Shown here piece after piece: positions 1-6,497 of a stretch of 16,388 nt of DNA. A model generated the notes under the pieces. It was not told where the DNA came from, searched no databases, and saw only the letters and a program-made list of their open reading frames with translations. The number at the start of each line of letters is the position of its first letter. The stretch's first letter is position 1. Both the position numbers and the translations under genes were made by a program. Source of the stretch: Syntrophomonas sp. UBA5288 (GTDB lineage: Bacteria > Bacillota > Syntrophomonadia > Syntrophomonadales > Syntrophomonadaceae); NCBI GenBank assembly GCA_002408445.1, contig DHSK01000101.1, positions 1 through 16,388 on the forward strand, in the 5' to 3' direction.

Positions 1-530
1 GGATACCTATTCTCTGCGTATTTGACCCAGGCCGGGCAGCACGAAGTAAATTGCGGCAGCGGTCCGCTCTCTTCGTAGCCGGGTACCCCTGCGGCATTGA
101 AGATGCGGTGGATCAGTTCCGTGCCTTCTTCCATGATGGTCAGATCGGCAGCAAACTCAGTATCATAAACCTGTTTAAAGCCTAGTCTGCGAAGGGCGGC
201 GTGCATTTTCCCTTTGCTGTTGGTGCCCGGGGCCAGGCCAAATTCCTCTCCCAGTGCTACACGGACAGCCGGCGCCTCCTGCACAACTACATATTTAGCA
301 GGGTCCTTTAATGCCTGTTGCACCGTATCAATTGCGGACTGGTCCTGAATTGCGCCAAAGGGGCAATTGATCAGGCATTGTCCGCAATGGATACATTTCC
401 TATAGTCAATATGATGTTTTTGCCCCAACTTACCGATCATTGCTCCGGTTGGGCATATTGATGTGCAATGATCGCAGGCTTTGCACTTTTTGCTTACTTG
501 AATAATTTCGGTAGTACTTACTGTACTCAA
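1..530 (-). CDS. hydA: [FeFe]-hydrogenase catalytic subunit, N-terminal part (truncated by window edge)
   Basis: The first 176 codons of an iron-only hydrogenase, the enzyme that interconverts protons and H2 using ferredoxin-type electrons. Near the N-terminus are two [4Fe-4S] ferredoxin motifs, CKACDHCTSICP and CIHCGQCLINCP. The start of the H-cluster domain follows (VVVQEAPAVRVALGEEFG), then the diagnostic TSCCPAW motif, whose cysteine binds the H-cluster. The remaining H-cluster motifs lie beyond position 1. The chosen start is TTG at 528-530, because AGGAGG at 539-544 sits 8 nt upstream and the ferredoxin domain begins about 15 residues later. No ATG is available in frame between the stop upstream and the first cluster. 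The start overlaps the stop of a 37-aa ORF (527-640), so translation is probably coupled. No signal peptide is seen, so the protein is likely cytoplasmic. The family is certain; which subgroup (monomeric or part of a bifurcating complex) cannot be told here. Confidence 0.93.
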   Translation of the reverse strand, partial: MSTVSTTEIIQVSKKCKACDHCTSICPTGAMIGKLGQKHHIDYRKCIHCGQCLINCPFGAIQDQSAIDTVQQALKDPAKYVVVQEAPAVRVALGEEFGLAPGTNSKGKMHAALRRLGFKQVYDTEFAADLTIMEEGTELIHRIFNAAGVPGYEESGPLPQFTSCCPAWVKYAENRY

Positions 531-640
531 AAAGATTTCCTCCTCTGTAGGGACAGAAAAAGTATTGCTATAGATGGGCAATTCTTTTCCATGTCCAGTT
601 TGTTGTTTGCGAGATCGCACCCATTAACTTGAGCTAGCAT
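527..640 (-). CDS. 37-aa ORF overlapping the hydrogenase start (possible leader or coupling ORF)
   Basis: A short ORF beginning ATG at 638-640, behind AGGAGGTG at 643-650. The core AGGAGG (645-650) is only 4 nt from the ATG, slightly closer than usual. The stop TGA (527-529) overlaps the hydrogenase start TTG (528-530) as TTGA, an arrangement typical of translational coupling. The product (starting MLAQVNGCDLANNK) resembles nothing I recognise. Its penultimate codons AGG AGG are also the ribosome-binding site of hydA, so a ribosome finishing this ORF covers and then exposes that site. It could be a genuine leader, an old N-terminal extension lost by frameshift, or chance. Confidence 0.45.
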   Translation of the reverse strand: MLAQVNGCDLANNKLDMEKNCPSIAILFLSLQRRKSF

Positions 641-702
641 GACACCTCCTCTTTTAGGATTTAAATATCAGACAAATGTCCGTATTCCTAAAACATACCG
701 GT

Positions 703-765
703 AAAATAAAAAAAGCCACCAAGATAAACCGACTGTTTCTGCAGTCAAGTAAACCTTCATGGCTT
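703..765 (-). terminator. Intrinsic terminator-like hairpin in the hydA leader (candidate attenuator)
   Basis: Read on the minus strand, AAGCCA (765-760) pairs with TGGCTT (718-713), followed after a two-base mismatch by AAG/CTT. An inner hairpin TTGACTG/CAGTCGG closes a 6-nt loop. Between the two helices is a symmetric internal loop, GTTTAC opposite GTTTAT. The stem is followed directly by a T-rich tract (712-703). It lies between the candidate hydA promoter and the hydA ribosome-binding site, so it could attenuate transcription. It could also simply terminate transcripts from upstream. On the plus strand the same hairpin is followed by a shorter T tract. Confidence 0.55.
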
Positions 766-792
766 GTTTTTAAATTAATTGCCCATTTCTAG

Positions 793-822
793 GCTATAAC
801 CACACATGAAAAGTGCGGTCAA
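793..822 (-). promoter_or_regulatory. Candidate hydA promoter with dyad between -35 and -10
   Basis: On the minus strand, TTGACC (822-817) and TATAGC (798-793) are separated by 18 bp, predicting a start near 786 and a leader of about 146 nt before the small ORF. The spacer holds an imperfect dyad, CCGCAC-N7-GTGTGG (818-800), placed where a repressor would block polymerase. The -10 matches only four of six consensus bases. Confidence 0.4.
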
Positions 823-978
823 TAATATGTCATACTTAGCGATAAACTCCTGTCATTTTGCATTGGGAGACAGGCAGATTATTCATACTGATTTATTATA
901 ACTGAAGTAATTCCATAATTCTTTGTGGATATTGGAAAATTTATGTAATAATAGTATGAATATAGTATAGCCAATCTA

Positions 979-1023
979 TTATAATGTGTCTACTATAAAA
1001 TCCTGAGGATTAATAAATATCAC
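979..1023 (-). CDS. 14-aa ORF with strong ribosome-binding site, unknown
   Basis: GTG (1021-1023) follows AGGAGG (1031-1036) with 7-nt spacing and opens a 14-residue ORF (MIFINPQDFIVDTL) that stops at 979-981. It lies just after the permease gene and upstream of the hydA promoter. The initiation signal is better than chance would often give, but the coding part is too short to judge. It may be a leader peptide, a remnant of a truncated gene, or nothing. Confidence 0.25.
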   Translation of the reverse strand: MIFINPQDFIVDTL

Positions 1024-1087
1024 AGCTATTCCTCCTGTTTTATATGAGCATATGATTAACCCTACCGATAAGAGTACTTTCTCTCGG

Positions 1088-3742
1088 CTATTCCGCTTCC
1101 CTCAAGCGCTCAACAACAGAGTGTCTGGAAAAAGCGCGGTACACCGTCAGCGGTACGGCGATGCCGAGCAGTGTGAAAATCGGAGCAACCAAAAGGATGG
1201 GTAAAACCGTAAAACGATACGTAAAGAACCAGAATATACCGGCCAGTACATTGGACAGCAGCGGACCGGCGGCAATACTAAGCGCGAGCGACACTGCCAC
1301 AGCGCTCAGAGCGTAATACAGTCCCTCCCAAATCAGCATGGTTTTGAGCTGCTTGCCGGTCATGCCGATGGACTGGAGCATGGCAAGCTCATGGCGGCGT
1401 GCCAGAATGCTGGTCAGAATCGCGTTGAGAAAATTGAGCACGCCTACAAGCCCGACGATAAAGCTTAGCACGCCTCCCAGCATCAGGAACATATTGCGGA
1501 AAGAGTCGAATTCCGCGGCATAAGTTGCTTTGCTTTCATAGTCGAACTGCGGCATCTGCTTATTGGTCAAATCAGACAGAAAAGCCTCCATACCGGCAGT
1601 ATTCTCGTCACTGACATCGCAGGCGTAATACATAACGTTGCTGGTGCCGCTGTCCTGAATAAATGTCCGGTCGCTCATGACGAACTCGTCGGTGCCATAA
1701 TAGCGATAGCTGAGGGAACGCGGCACAGTGATCAGGGCCGCCACTTGGTAATCAATGTCCTGATAAGCTTTGGCCCGATGCCGGTAAGGTTGGTCGTCGG
1801 GAAGATTACCAGGGTCAAGGATCTCGCCCGTTTCAGGATCATAATACTCATACTCTGTCACATAGCGCAGGGTGACGGTGTCTCCAAGCTTTGCCCAATG
1901 GGAATCTGAAATCAGGTTGCCGTAATCGTCCTCACTGTACACGGCCGCGACATAGCGTCCGCCAGGTTCACGGAGCTTGGACAAATCACCCTCCAGCACC
2001 CGGAGCTTGTCGAGGGCGTAGCTCTCCATCCCGTAAAGCTGTACCTGGTCGGCCAGCAGGCCTTCTTCATTTTTTTCCATAAAGGCGACAGCGTTGTCCA
2101 ATGTTTCCTGATCGCTCCACCTGCTGTTCACCGCACGGTAATATCTCTCGGTGACAAACTCCTCCACCGGGCTGCTTTTGCCATATACACGTCCCCCGGC
2201 TTCAATACCAGGGTTGGTCTTCAACGCGGAGATAATTTCTTCCGGCAAGGACTCCGCAGACCATAAATTATCTGTCTGAAAGTAGCCTGCATCTGCCACG
2301 ATAAAATCCGAAACCACATCTGCCAGATATTTATCCAGGTCAAAACCATTTGTAAAGGTGACTGTCATATTGAGCAGCAGCACGGCCAGTGACAGGGAAG
2401 TAACTGTTATTGCTGTCTTGCTGCGGTTGCGCCCCAGGTTCGCCCATGCCATTTTGGGCAGTGATGCGCCTGACTGCGCCTTGCGTATGTTTTTTTTATT
2501 CGCCGTCCCCTCGGTGTAGCGAACAGCCTCCACAGGAGATACTCTTGCCGCCATCCGCCCCGGCCTGCGGCAGGAGATCACCACCGTGACCAGAGCAAAA
2601 AGCGCGGAACCAATAAAAATCAGCGGACTTGCCGACACCGCATCCTGTACAACACCGTTGAGCCGGGACAGGATCACAGGGGTCAGCTTAATACCGACCC
2701 CATAGCCCATCAGCAATCCAAGGGGAATGCCAATTAAGGACAGCAGCAGCGCCTGCTGACGGATTATGCTCCGCAGTTGCCGCCCCGTAGTGCCGATGGT
2801 TTTAAGCAGGCCGTAGAAACGAACATCGTTTGAAACGGAAATTTGAAATACGTTATAGATAATCAGATAGCCTGTAAAGATAATGATCAGCAGAAGACCC
2901 ACAATGGCGATAACGGTTATCGGGTCCATATTGTCGGCCAGCTGCGAACCGCTGTAGCCCCAGTTTACACCCGTTGAAATATAATTGTTTCCCGCTGAAC
3001 GGTTTTCCGTCTGGTAACCGTGATTTGCCAGAATTTTGTTCAGGTCCTGTTTGATGTGCAGCGAGCTGCCCAGCATGACATCCATATTCCATGAACCGGT
3101 CATCCCGTCATTGCCGATACCGCCGCCGATGCCGGCTTTATCATAGATAGCCTGCGCGCGGCTGTGGGGAATGAGAACATGGTTGGCGACAATCGCTTCG
3201 TCATATTCCCACCAGCCGCTCAGGGTAAAGGTTTCCGTCACTTCTGTGCCGTCCACATCAAAAGTCATGGTAAACTGGTTTCCCAATACCGGTTCGACGC
3301 CCAGCAGCTCCAATACCCGGGTATCGGTGGCGGCCTCCTTGGTACCTTCGGCAGGTAACCGGCCTTCTACAGGGTCGCAGTACATCCAGTGCGCCTGGTT
3401 TGCATCGCTGTATCCAATTTCCACATGAGATTTGCGAAACGGCGCGCCGGCCGGCATACCTACAAAGCGGCGCAGCCCATACTGCTTAATGAGGGGATCG
3501 GTTTTAATCTTATCAAACTGCTCATGGGTCATATACTTCAACGTTCCATGACTCCAGCCTCCGGCTTGCCGGAAGTTGGCCTGTTGAAAGGAATGATTAA
3601 TCGACAGCGCCACCGTGAACAGGGAAGTAAACAGTACGGTGGTCAAGGCAATGGCAAGAATGGCAATAAGGTTTCTTGTTTTTGCCGCTTTCATGCTTTT
3701 CATGCTCAGTCGGCGGATACATTTTCGGTTGGCTACGTTCAT
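1088..3742 (-). CDS. ABC transporter permease, MacB/FtsX type with two FtsX domains
   Basis: Membrane subunit of an ABC transporter, partner of the ATPase at 3756-4424. The 884 residues are arranged as: one N-terminal helix (about 24-48), a large extracytoplasmic domain (about 50-270), three helices (about 274-392) forming the first FtsX domain with LLKTIGTTGRQL, a helix near 442-467, a second large extracytoplasmic domain (about 470-750), and three C-terminal helices with MLQSIGMTGKQL. The paired IG-x-TG-x-QL segments are the FtsX coupling helices. ATG at 3742 is chosen because AAGGAGG (3751-3757) is 8 nt upstream; the in-frame GTG at 3751 lies inside that site. The stop of the ATPase gene overlaps the same site, with a 13-nt gap between genes. 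Such pairs usually export or extract peptides or lipids, or relay envelope signals. The substrate is unknown, but the adjacent two-component system suggests antimicrobial peptide response. Confidence 0.9.
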   Translation of the reverse strand: MNVANRKCIRRLSMKSMKAAKTRNLIAILAIALTTVLFTSLFTVALSINHSFQQANFRQAGGWSHGTLKYMTHEQFDKIKTDPLIKQYGLRRFVGMPAGAPFRKSHVEIGYSDANQAHWMYCDPVEGRLPAEGTKEAATDTRVLELLGVEPVLGNQFTMTFDVDGTEVTETFTLSGWWEYDEAIVANHVLIPHSRAQAIYDKAGIGGGIGNDGMTGSWNMDVMLGSSLHIKQDLNKILANHGYQTENRSAGNNYISTGVNWGYSGSQLADNMDPITVIAIVGLLLIIIFTGYLIIYNVFQISVSNDVRFYGLLKTIGTTGRQLRSIIRQQALLLSLIGIPLGLLMGYGVGIKLTPVILSRLNGVVQDAVSASPLIFIGSALFALVTVVISCRRPGRMAARVSPVEAVRYTEGTANKKNIRKAQSGASLPKMAWANLGRNRSKTAITVTSLSLAVLLLNMTVTFTNGFDLDKYLADVVSDFIVADAGYFQTDNLWSAESLPEEIISALKTNPGIEAGGRVYGKSSPVEEFVTERYYRAVNSRWSDQETLDNAVAFMEKNEEGLLADQVQLYGMESYALDKLRVLEGDLSKLREPGGRYVAAVYSEDDYGNLISDSHWAKLGDTVTLRYVTEYEYYDPETGEILDPGNLPDDQPYRHRAKAYQDIDYQVAALITVPRSLSYRYYGTDEFVMSDRTFIQDSGTSNVMYYACDVSDENTAGMEAFLSDLTNKQMPQFDYESKATYAAEFDSFRNMFLMLGGVLSFIVGLVGVLNFLNAILTSILARRHELAMLQSIGMTGKQLKTMLIWEGLYYALSAVAVSLALSIAAGPLLSNVLAGIFWFFTYRFTVLPILLVAPIFTLLGIAVPLTVYRAFSRHSVVERLREAE

Positions 3743-3755
3743 GCTGTGCACCTCC

Positions 3756-4424
3756 TTATCGAGCGACGATCAAGCCGTCCTCGATGCGGACGATGCGGTC
3801 GGCCAACTGGGCAATTTCCTCGTTATGGGTAATCATCACAATGGTTTGGACGAATTTCCGGCTTGTGACCTTTAGCAGCCCCAACACATCCTGGCTGGTC
3901 CTGGAATCCAGATTGCCGGTGGGTTCATCCGCTAAAATGATGGCGGGCTTTGCCGCTAAAGCACGTGCGATGGCAACCCGCTGTTGCTGTCCGCCCGAGA
4001 GGTTATTGGGCAGGTTTTGCAGTTTGGACTTAAGCCCCAGTGTTTCAATGATGCTGTCCACATAGGCGGAATCCGGCGTATTGCCGTCCAATTGGATGGG
4101 CAGCACGACGTTTTCATAGACGTTGAGCACAGGGACCAAATTATAATTCTGGAACACAAAGCCGATCTTGCGGCGGCGGAAGATAATCAGCTCTTCATCC
4201 TTCAGCGAAAAGATGTCCTTTCCATCCACCCAAACCGTGCCGCTTGTAGGGCGGTCCAGTCCACCCAGCATGTGCAGGAGCGTGCTCTTGCCGCTGCCGG
4301 ATGTACCGACAATAGCCACAAATTCTCCTTTTTCCACCTGCAGATTGATACCGGCGAGAGCATGAACAGCGTTTTCACCGGTGCCGTAAATCTTTTTCAA
4401 ATCATGGGTCTGCAAAATGGCCAT
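3756..4424 (-). CDS. ABC transporter ATP-binding protein, MacB/LolD type
   Basis: Cytoplasmic ATPase of 222 residues, the normal length for the LolD/MacB/BceA class. Visible motifs are Walker A GTSGSGKST (residues 40-48), Q-loop VFQNYNLVP, signature LSGGQQQR, Walker B IILADEPTG, D-loop NLDS and switch histidine MITHNEE. The start is ATG 4422-4424 with GGAGG at 4433-4437 (8-nt spacing). The frame stays open further upstream, but that extension crosses the regulatory dyad and does not fit the family N-terminus (MAILQTHDLKKIYG). It directly precedes the permease gene by 13 nt. It follows the kinase gene with a 110-nt gap holding a BceR-like operator and a perfect dyad, so it probably has its own regulated promoter besides readthrough from the two-component genes. 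Confidence 0.93.
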   Translation of the reverse strand: MAILQTHDLKKIYGTGENAVHALAGINLQVEKGEFVAIVGTSGSGKSTLLHMLGGLDRPTSGTVWVDGKDIFSLKDEELIIFRRRKIGFVFQNYNLVPVLNVYENVVLPIQLDGNTPDSAYVDSIIETLGLKSKLQNLPNNLSGGQQQRVAIARALAAKPAIILADEPTGNLDSRTSQDVLGLLKVTSRKFVQTIVMITHNEEIAQLADRIVRIEDGLIVAR

Positions 4425-4440
4425 GATAGATACCTCCAAA

Positions 4441-4475
4441 GATAAAGTCTGTATTGCTACAATACAGACTTTATC
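4441..4475. promoter_or_regulatory. Perfect 16-bp inverted repeat (3-nt spacer) before the ABC ATPase gene
   Basis: GATAAAGTCTGTATTG (4441-4456), CTA, then its exact reverse complement (4460-4475). It ends 3 bp before the GGAGG of the ATPase gene. A -10-like GATAAA on the minus strand (4475-4470) is formed by one arm, so a start site near 4463 would lie inside the dyad, the usual position of a repressor operator. If instead transcribed from further upstream it would fold into a 16-bp hairpin just before the ribosome-binding site. No T tract follows, so it is not a classical terminator. Confidence 0.65.
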
Positions 4476-4511
4476 ATGAGTTTCTTTCCAGAATCTTTCC
4501 GGTGGATAAGC

Positions 4512-4535
4512 AATTCTAACAGTTTTGTAAGAATT
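4512..4535. promoter_or_regulatory. BceR-like response-regulator operator upstream of the ABC ATPase gene
   Basis: A 10-bp inverted repeat with 4-bp spacer and one mismatched pair. On the minus strand the core reads CTTACA-AAAC-TGTTAG with flanking AATT/AATT. It matches the TnACA-N4-TGTAA pattern I recall for BceR-type regulators and the dyad at 10188-10203. Its centre is about 99 bp from the ATPase start. It also overlaps the last base pairs of the kinase stop codon. Confidence 0.55.
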
Positions 4536-5452
4536 CAAGCCTTTCGGGGCAGAAACATAGAAAAAACCGAGCCGCCACCTAACGATGATGCCACTTTAAT
4601 ATATCCGCTCTGCCCGGCTAAAATCCGGCGGGTCAGATATAAACCGATCCCCACGCCGTCCTGTTCACTGACAGATGGGGAACGGTAAAAACGGGAAAAC
4701 ACTTTTGCCTGCTCCGCTTCTGAAATGCCAATCCCAGTATCCGCTACATCAATGCGGCAAAACAAATCGTATTTCTGGACTGAAATTTGTATACTGCCGC
4801 CCGGGGGCGTGTATTTAATGGCGTTATCCATCAGATTACATAGCGCTTCTGCCGTCCATTTATAGTCAAATACCGCATCGGCTTCCGTAGGATTTGTGGT
4901 CAAGCGAATCTCTTTTTGCGCGGCTTTGGGCGCCAGCTGTCCGGCTGCTTCCTCCAGCATAGGGGTAATGGCCTGGGAAACCGGATGCAGGGTGAAAACG
5001 CCTGTTTCCAATCGTGATAACTTCACCAATGAGGCAATTAAAAAGCTTAGCTTTTCCGCTTGTTCCCGTAGTGCAGCAACACAATCGATGCTTTCTTCCG
5101 GTAGTTCCTGTTCCTCCAGCAGCTGTGCATAGAGCAGGATATTGGCAATCGGTGTTTTGGTTTGGTGAGAGATATCCGCTAACAGCTCCTTGATTTTTTC
5201 TTTCTCTGCCGTTAAGTTGCGTGCAGATACCGCGGAAGCGGTTAAATATCGGTTTAATCTGCACTCTACTGAAGAAAGCAGGCTTTCGTCAAAGCGATGC
5301 TCTGTAAAGCTTCCGTCCAGTGCGCTATCCAGCATTTGGTTCAGGGTATGCATAATTTTTTGGGTTTTACGATGCTCTAGCAGCACGACCACGGCGCATA
5401 GAAAAATCGATGCCAATGCAACGGCAAGCGGGACAAGGCTCCATTCATTCAT
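4535..5452 (-). CDS. Sensor histidine kinase, short single-helix type
   Basis: Membrane kinase of 305 residues with one obvious helix (about 7-25) and almost no extracytoplasmic part, so it probably depends on the neighbouring transporter or an internal cue for sensing. Further on are a coiled linker, the dimerisation box ISHQTKTP with phospho-accepting H96, the N box ALCNLMDNAIKYTPPGG (about 203-219), G1 DTGIGIS (238-244) and G2 GVGIGLYL (about 266-273). The catalytic core is complete. The ATG at 5450-5452 overlaps the regulator stop by 8 nt (ATGAATGA), showing translational coupling with the response regulator at 5445-6125. The gene order regulator, kinase, ATPase, permease suggests the pair controls the transporter downstream. 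Relatedness is to the VncS/VanS-like HisKA group; the signal is unknown. Confidence 0.92.
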   Translation of the reverse strand: MNEWSLVPLAVALASIFLCAVVVLLEHRKTQKIMHTLNQMLDSALDGSFTEHRFDESLLSSVECRLNRYLTASAVSARNLTAEKEKIKELLADISHQTKTPIANILLYAQLLEEQELPEESIDCVAALREQAEKLSFLIASLVKLSRLETGVFTLHPVSQAITPMLEEAAGQLAPKAAQKEIRLTTNPTEADAVFDYKWTAEALCNLMDNAIKYTPPGGSIQISVQKYDLFCRIDVADTGIGISEAEQAKVFSRFYRSPSVSEQDGVGIGLYLTRRILAGQSGYIKVASSLGGGSVFSMFLPRKA

Positions 5453-6125
5453 CCTGTTTCACCACCCATACATAGCCAAGGCCGTAAACAGTTTTGATAT
5501 ATTGTGCCGCATCCAGCTTGTCCCGTAAGCGCTTAACAGTGACGGAAAGCGCGTTTTCATCCACATAATCTGCGCCGTCCGTCCAGATACGATCCAGCAG
5601 AACCGTTCGGCTTATGGTTATACCCCGATTTTCCACCAGCAAGCGCAGGAGCTTTTGTTCCGTTTTGCTTAACTCCACCGCAGTATCCGCCTTAAAAAAT
5701 GCCATATGCTCAAAATCAAACCGATAGCTGTCAATGTCAATGACAGACGGCTTGGACACTCTGGCCATGCCGCGCAACTGGGCCTTTACTCTCGCGCGAA
5801 GAATCGCCAGACTAAAGGGCTTGGTGATATAATCGTCCGCACCGTGCTCCAAGCCCATGACCACATCTATTTCAGTGTCGTTGGCAGTTAAAAGGATCAC
5901 CGCAATCGGTTGGCCGGCGCTTTTAATTTCACGCAGAAGTTGTAACCCGCTTCCATCGGGAAGGTTAATATCCAGCAAAACCAGATCCGTCACACCACAG
6001 GCAAGCTGTTCACGAGCAGATTTCAAATCGAAACACGGGACAATTTGAAGTTCCTGATCTTTTAAAGCAAGGCACAAGCCTCGGCTCAGATTGCGATCAT
6101 CTTCGACAATTAATACCTGTTTCAT
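5445..6125 (-). CDS. OmpR/PhoB-family response regulator
   Basis: DNA-binding regulator of 226 residues. The receiver domain (1-about 120) has the acidic pair D9/D10, phospho-acceptor D52 in VLLDINLPDG, T80 and K102 in DDYITKPF. The winged-helix domain (about 130-222) carries ELSKTEQKLLRLLVENRG and the recognition region VDENALSVTVKRLRDKL. All receiver residues needed for phosphotransfer are present. The ATG at 6123-6125 has AAGGTG a few bases upstream (about 6131-6136). It is the first gene of the cluster regulator-kinase-ATPase-permease. I see no convincing promoter in the region before it. It is a plausible binder of the operator at 4512-4535, though BceR (10376-11050) is an alternative. 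Confidence 0.92.
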   Translation of the reverse strand: MKQVLIVEDDRNLSRGLCLALKDQELQIVPCFDLKSAREQLACGVTDLVLLDINLPDGSGLQLLREIKSAGQPIAVILLTANDTEIDVVMGLEHGADDYITKPFSLAILRARVKAQLRGMARVSKPSVIDIDSYRFDFEHMAFFKADTAVELSKTEQKLLRLLVENRGITISRTVLLDRIWTDGADYVDENALSVTVKRLRDKLDAAQYIKTVYGLGYVWVVKQDE

Positions 6126-6364
6126 ATGTTCACCTTCCTATAGTCAAGCTCATTTTTGCCAGCATTTCCTCGCCGGATATGTGATCCCCGACTTGGAGAA
6201 AGGAAACCTGCGGACAGAAAAAAAAAGCATTGCGCGGCACTATCTCGAAACCGGCGTTCCCGGCGCTTACGAAACCACCAGGGTGATACATGAAAGAGGA
6301 AAACGGGAAATACGCTCCCTGCTTTGAGGACGCCGCCGTTTTCTTGGGCCAAACCAGCATAGGC
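6126..6364. other. Region before the first response regulator, no clear gene
   Basis: About 240 bp between the regulator start and the uppP terminator; with 6400-6497 the whole gene-free stretch is about 370 bp. It should hold the promoter of the regulator-kinase operon, but no convincing -35/-10 pair is visible. The plus-strand frame ending at 6327 reads like the tail of a soluble protein (for example DLEKGNLRTEKKSIARHYLE) without a recognisable start, and contains a run of nine A. It may be a gene remnant. Minus-strand frames are also open here, so the coding evidence is weak. Confidence 0.3.
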
Positions 6365-6399
6365 AAAAAAGCAGGGCGGGCAGATGAAACTGTCCGCCC
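6365..6399 (-). terminator. Intrinsic terminator of uppP / bceAB-uppP
   Basis: On the minus strand GGGCGGACAG (6399-6390) pairs with CTGCCCGCCC (6383-6374), 10 pairs including one wobble, around a 6-nt loop. The stem is followed after 3 nt by TTTTTT (6370-6365). It lies about 100 bp after the uppP stop and is correctly oriented to end that transcript. Confidence 0.8.
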
Positions 6400-6497
6400 C
6401 GGCATAGGGATTTTAATATAATTCAATAAGCCACGACCCGGTTAGGTGTCGCTGTAATAGTTATAGAGATCAATCGCGGAGGTTGATGTTGAAGCTT

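Larger units (their letters stand above)
641..1087. other. Intergenic region between the FtsX permease and hydA
   Basis: About 440 bp with no large ORF. It contains the hydA leader hairpin (703-765) and candidate promoter (793-822). A 6-bp inverted repeat CCTGTC/GACAGG lies at 849-874 without a T tract. An AT-rich stretch has two ATAGTAT direct repeats 11 bp apart (951-957 and 962-968). A 14-codon ORF with a strong ribosome-binding site sits at 979-1023 on the minus strand. I see no clear terminator directly after the permease gene. Confidence 0.5.

Noticed and set aside
500..640. Twin-arginine export signal for the hydrogenase (QRRKSF in the small ORF, joined by frameshift)
   Set aside because: The two arginines are AGG AGG codons that form the hydA ribosome-binding site, and the residues after them are polar with no hydrophobic core. 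An export signal is not supported.
709..772. A named riboswitch (fluoride, Moco, preQ1, RAT-type antiterminator) in the hydA leader
   Set aside because: None of the conserved motifs I know for these classes is present; only the generic terminator hairpin with internal loop can be supported.
951..968. Two ATAGTAT direct repeats 11 bp apart as an OmpR-type binding site
   Set aside because: The stretch is very AT-rich, so the repeat could be chance, and it is not placed at a recognisable promoter.
3756..4538. Longer ABC ATPase starting at 4538
   Set aside because: The extra 38 residues would translate through the perfect dyad and the operator, match no family N-terminus, and lack a ribosome-binding site; ATG 4424 has a good one.
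6122..6426. Minus-strand ORFs of 76 and 98 codons upstream of the first response regulator
   Set aside because: No ribosome-binding sites, odd composition, and they run across the uppP terminator hairpin; likely non-coding open frames.
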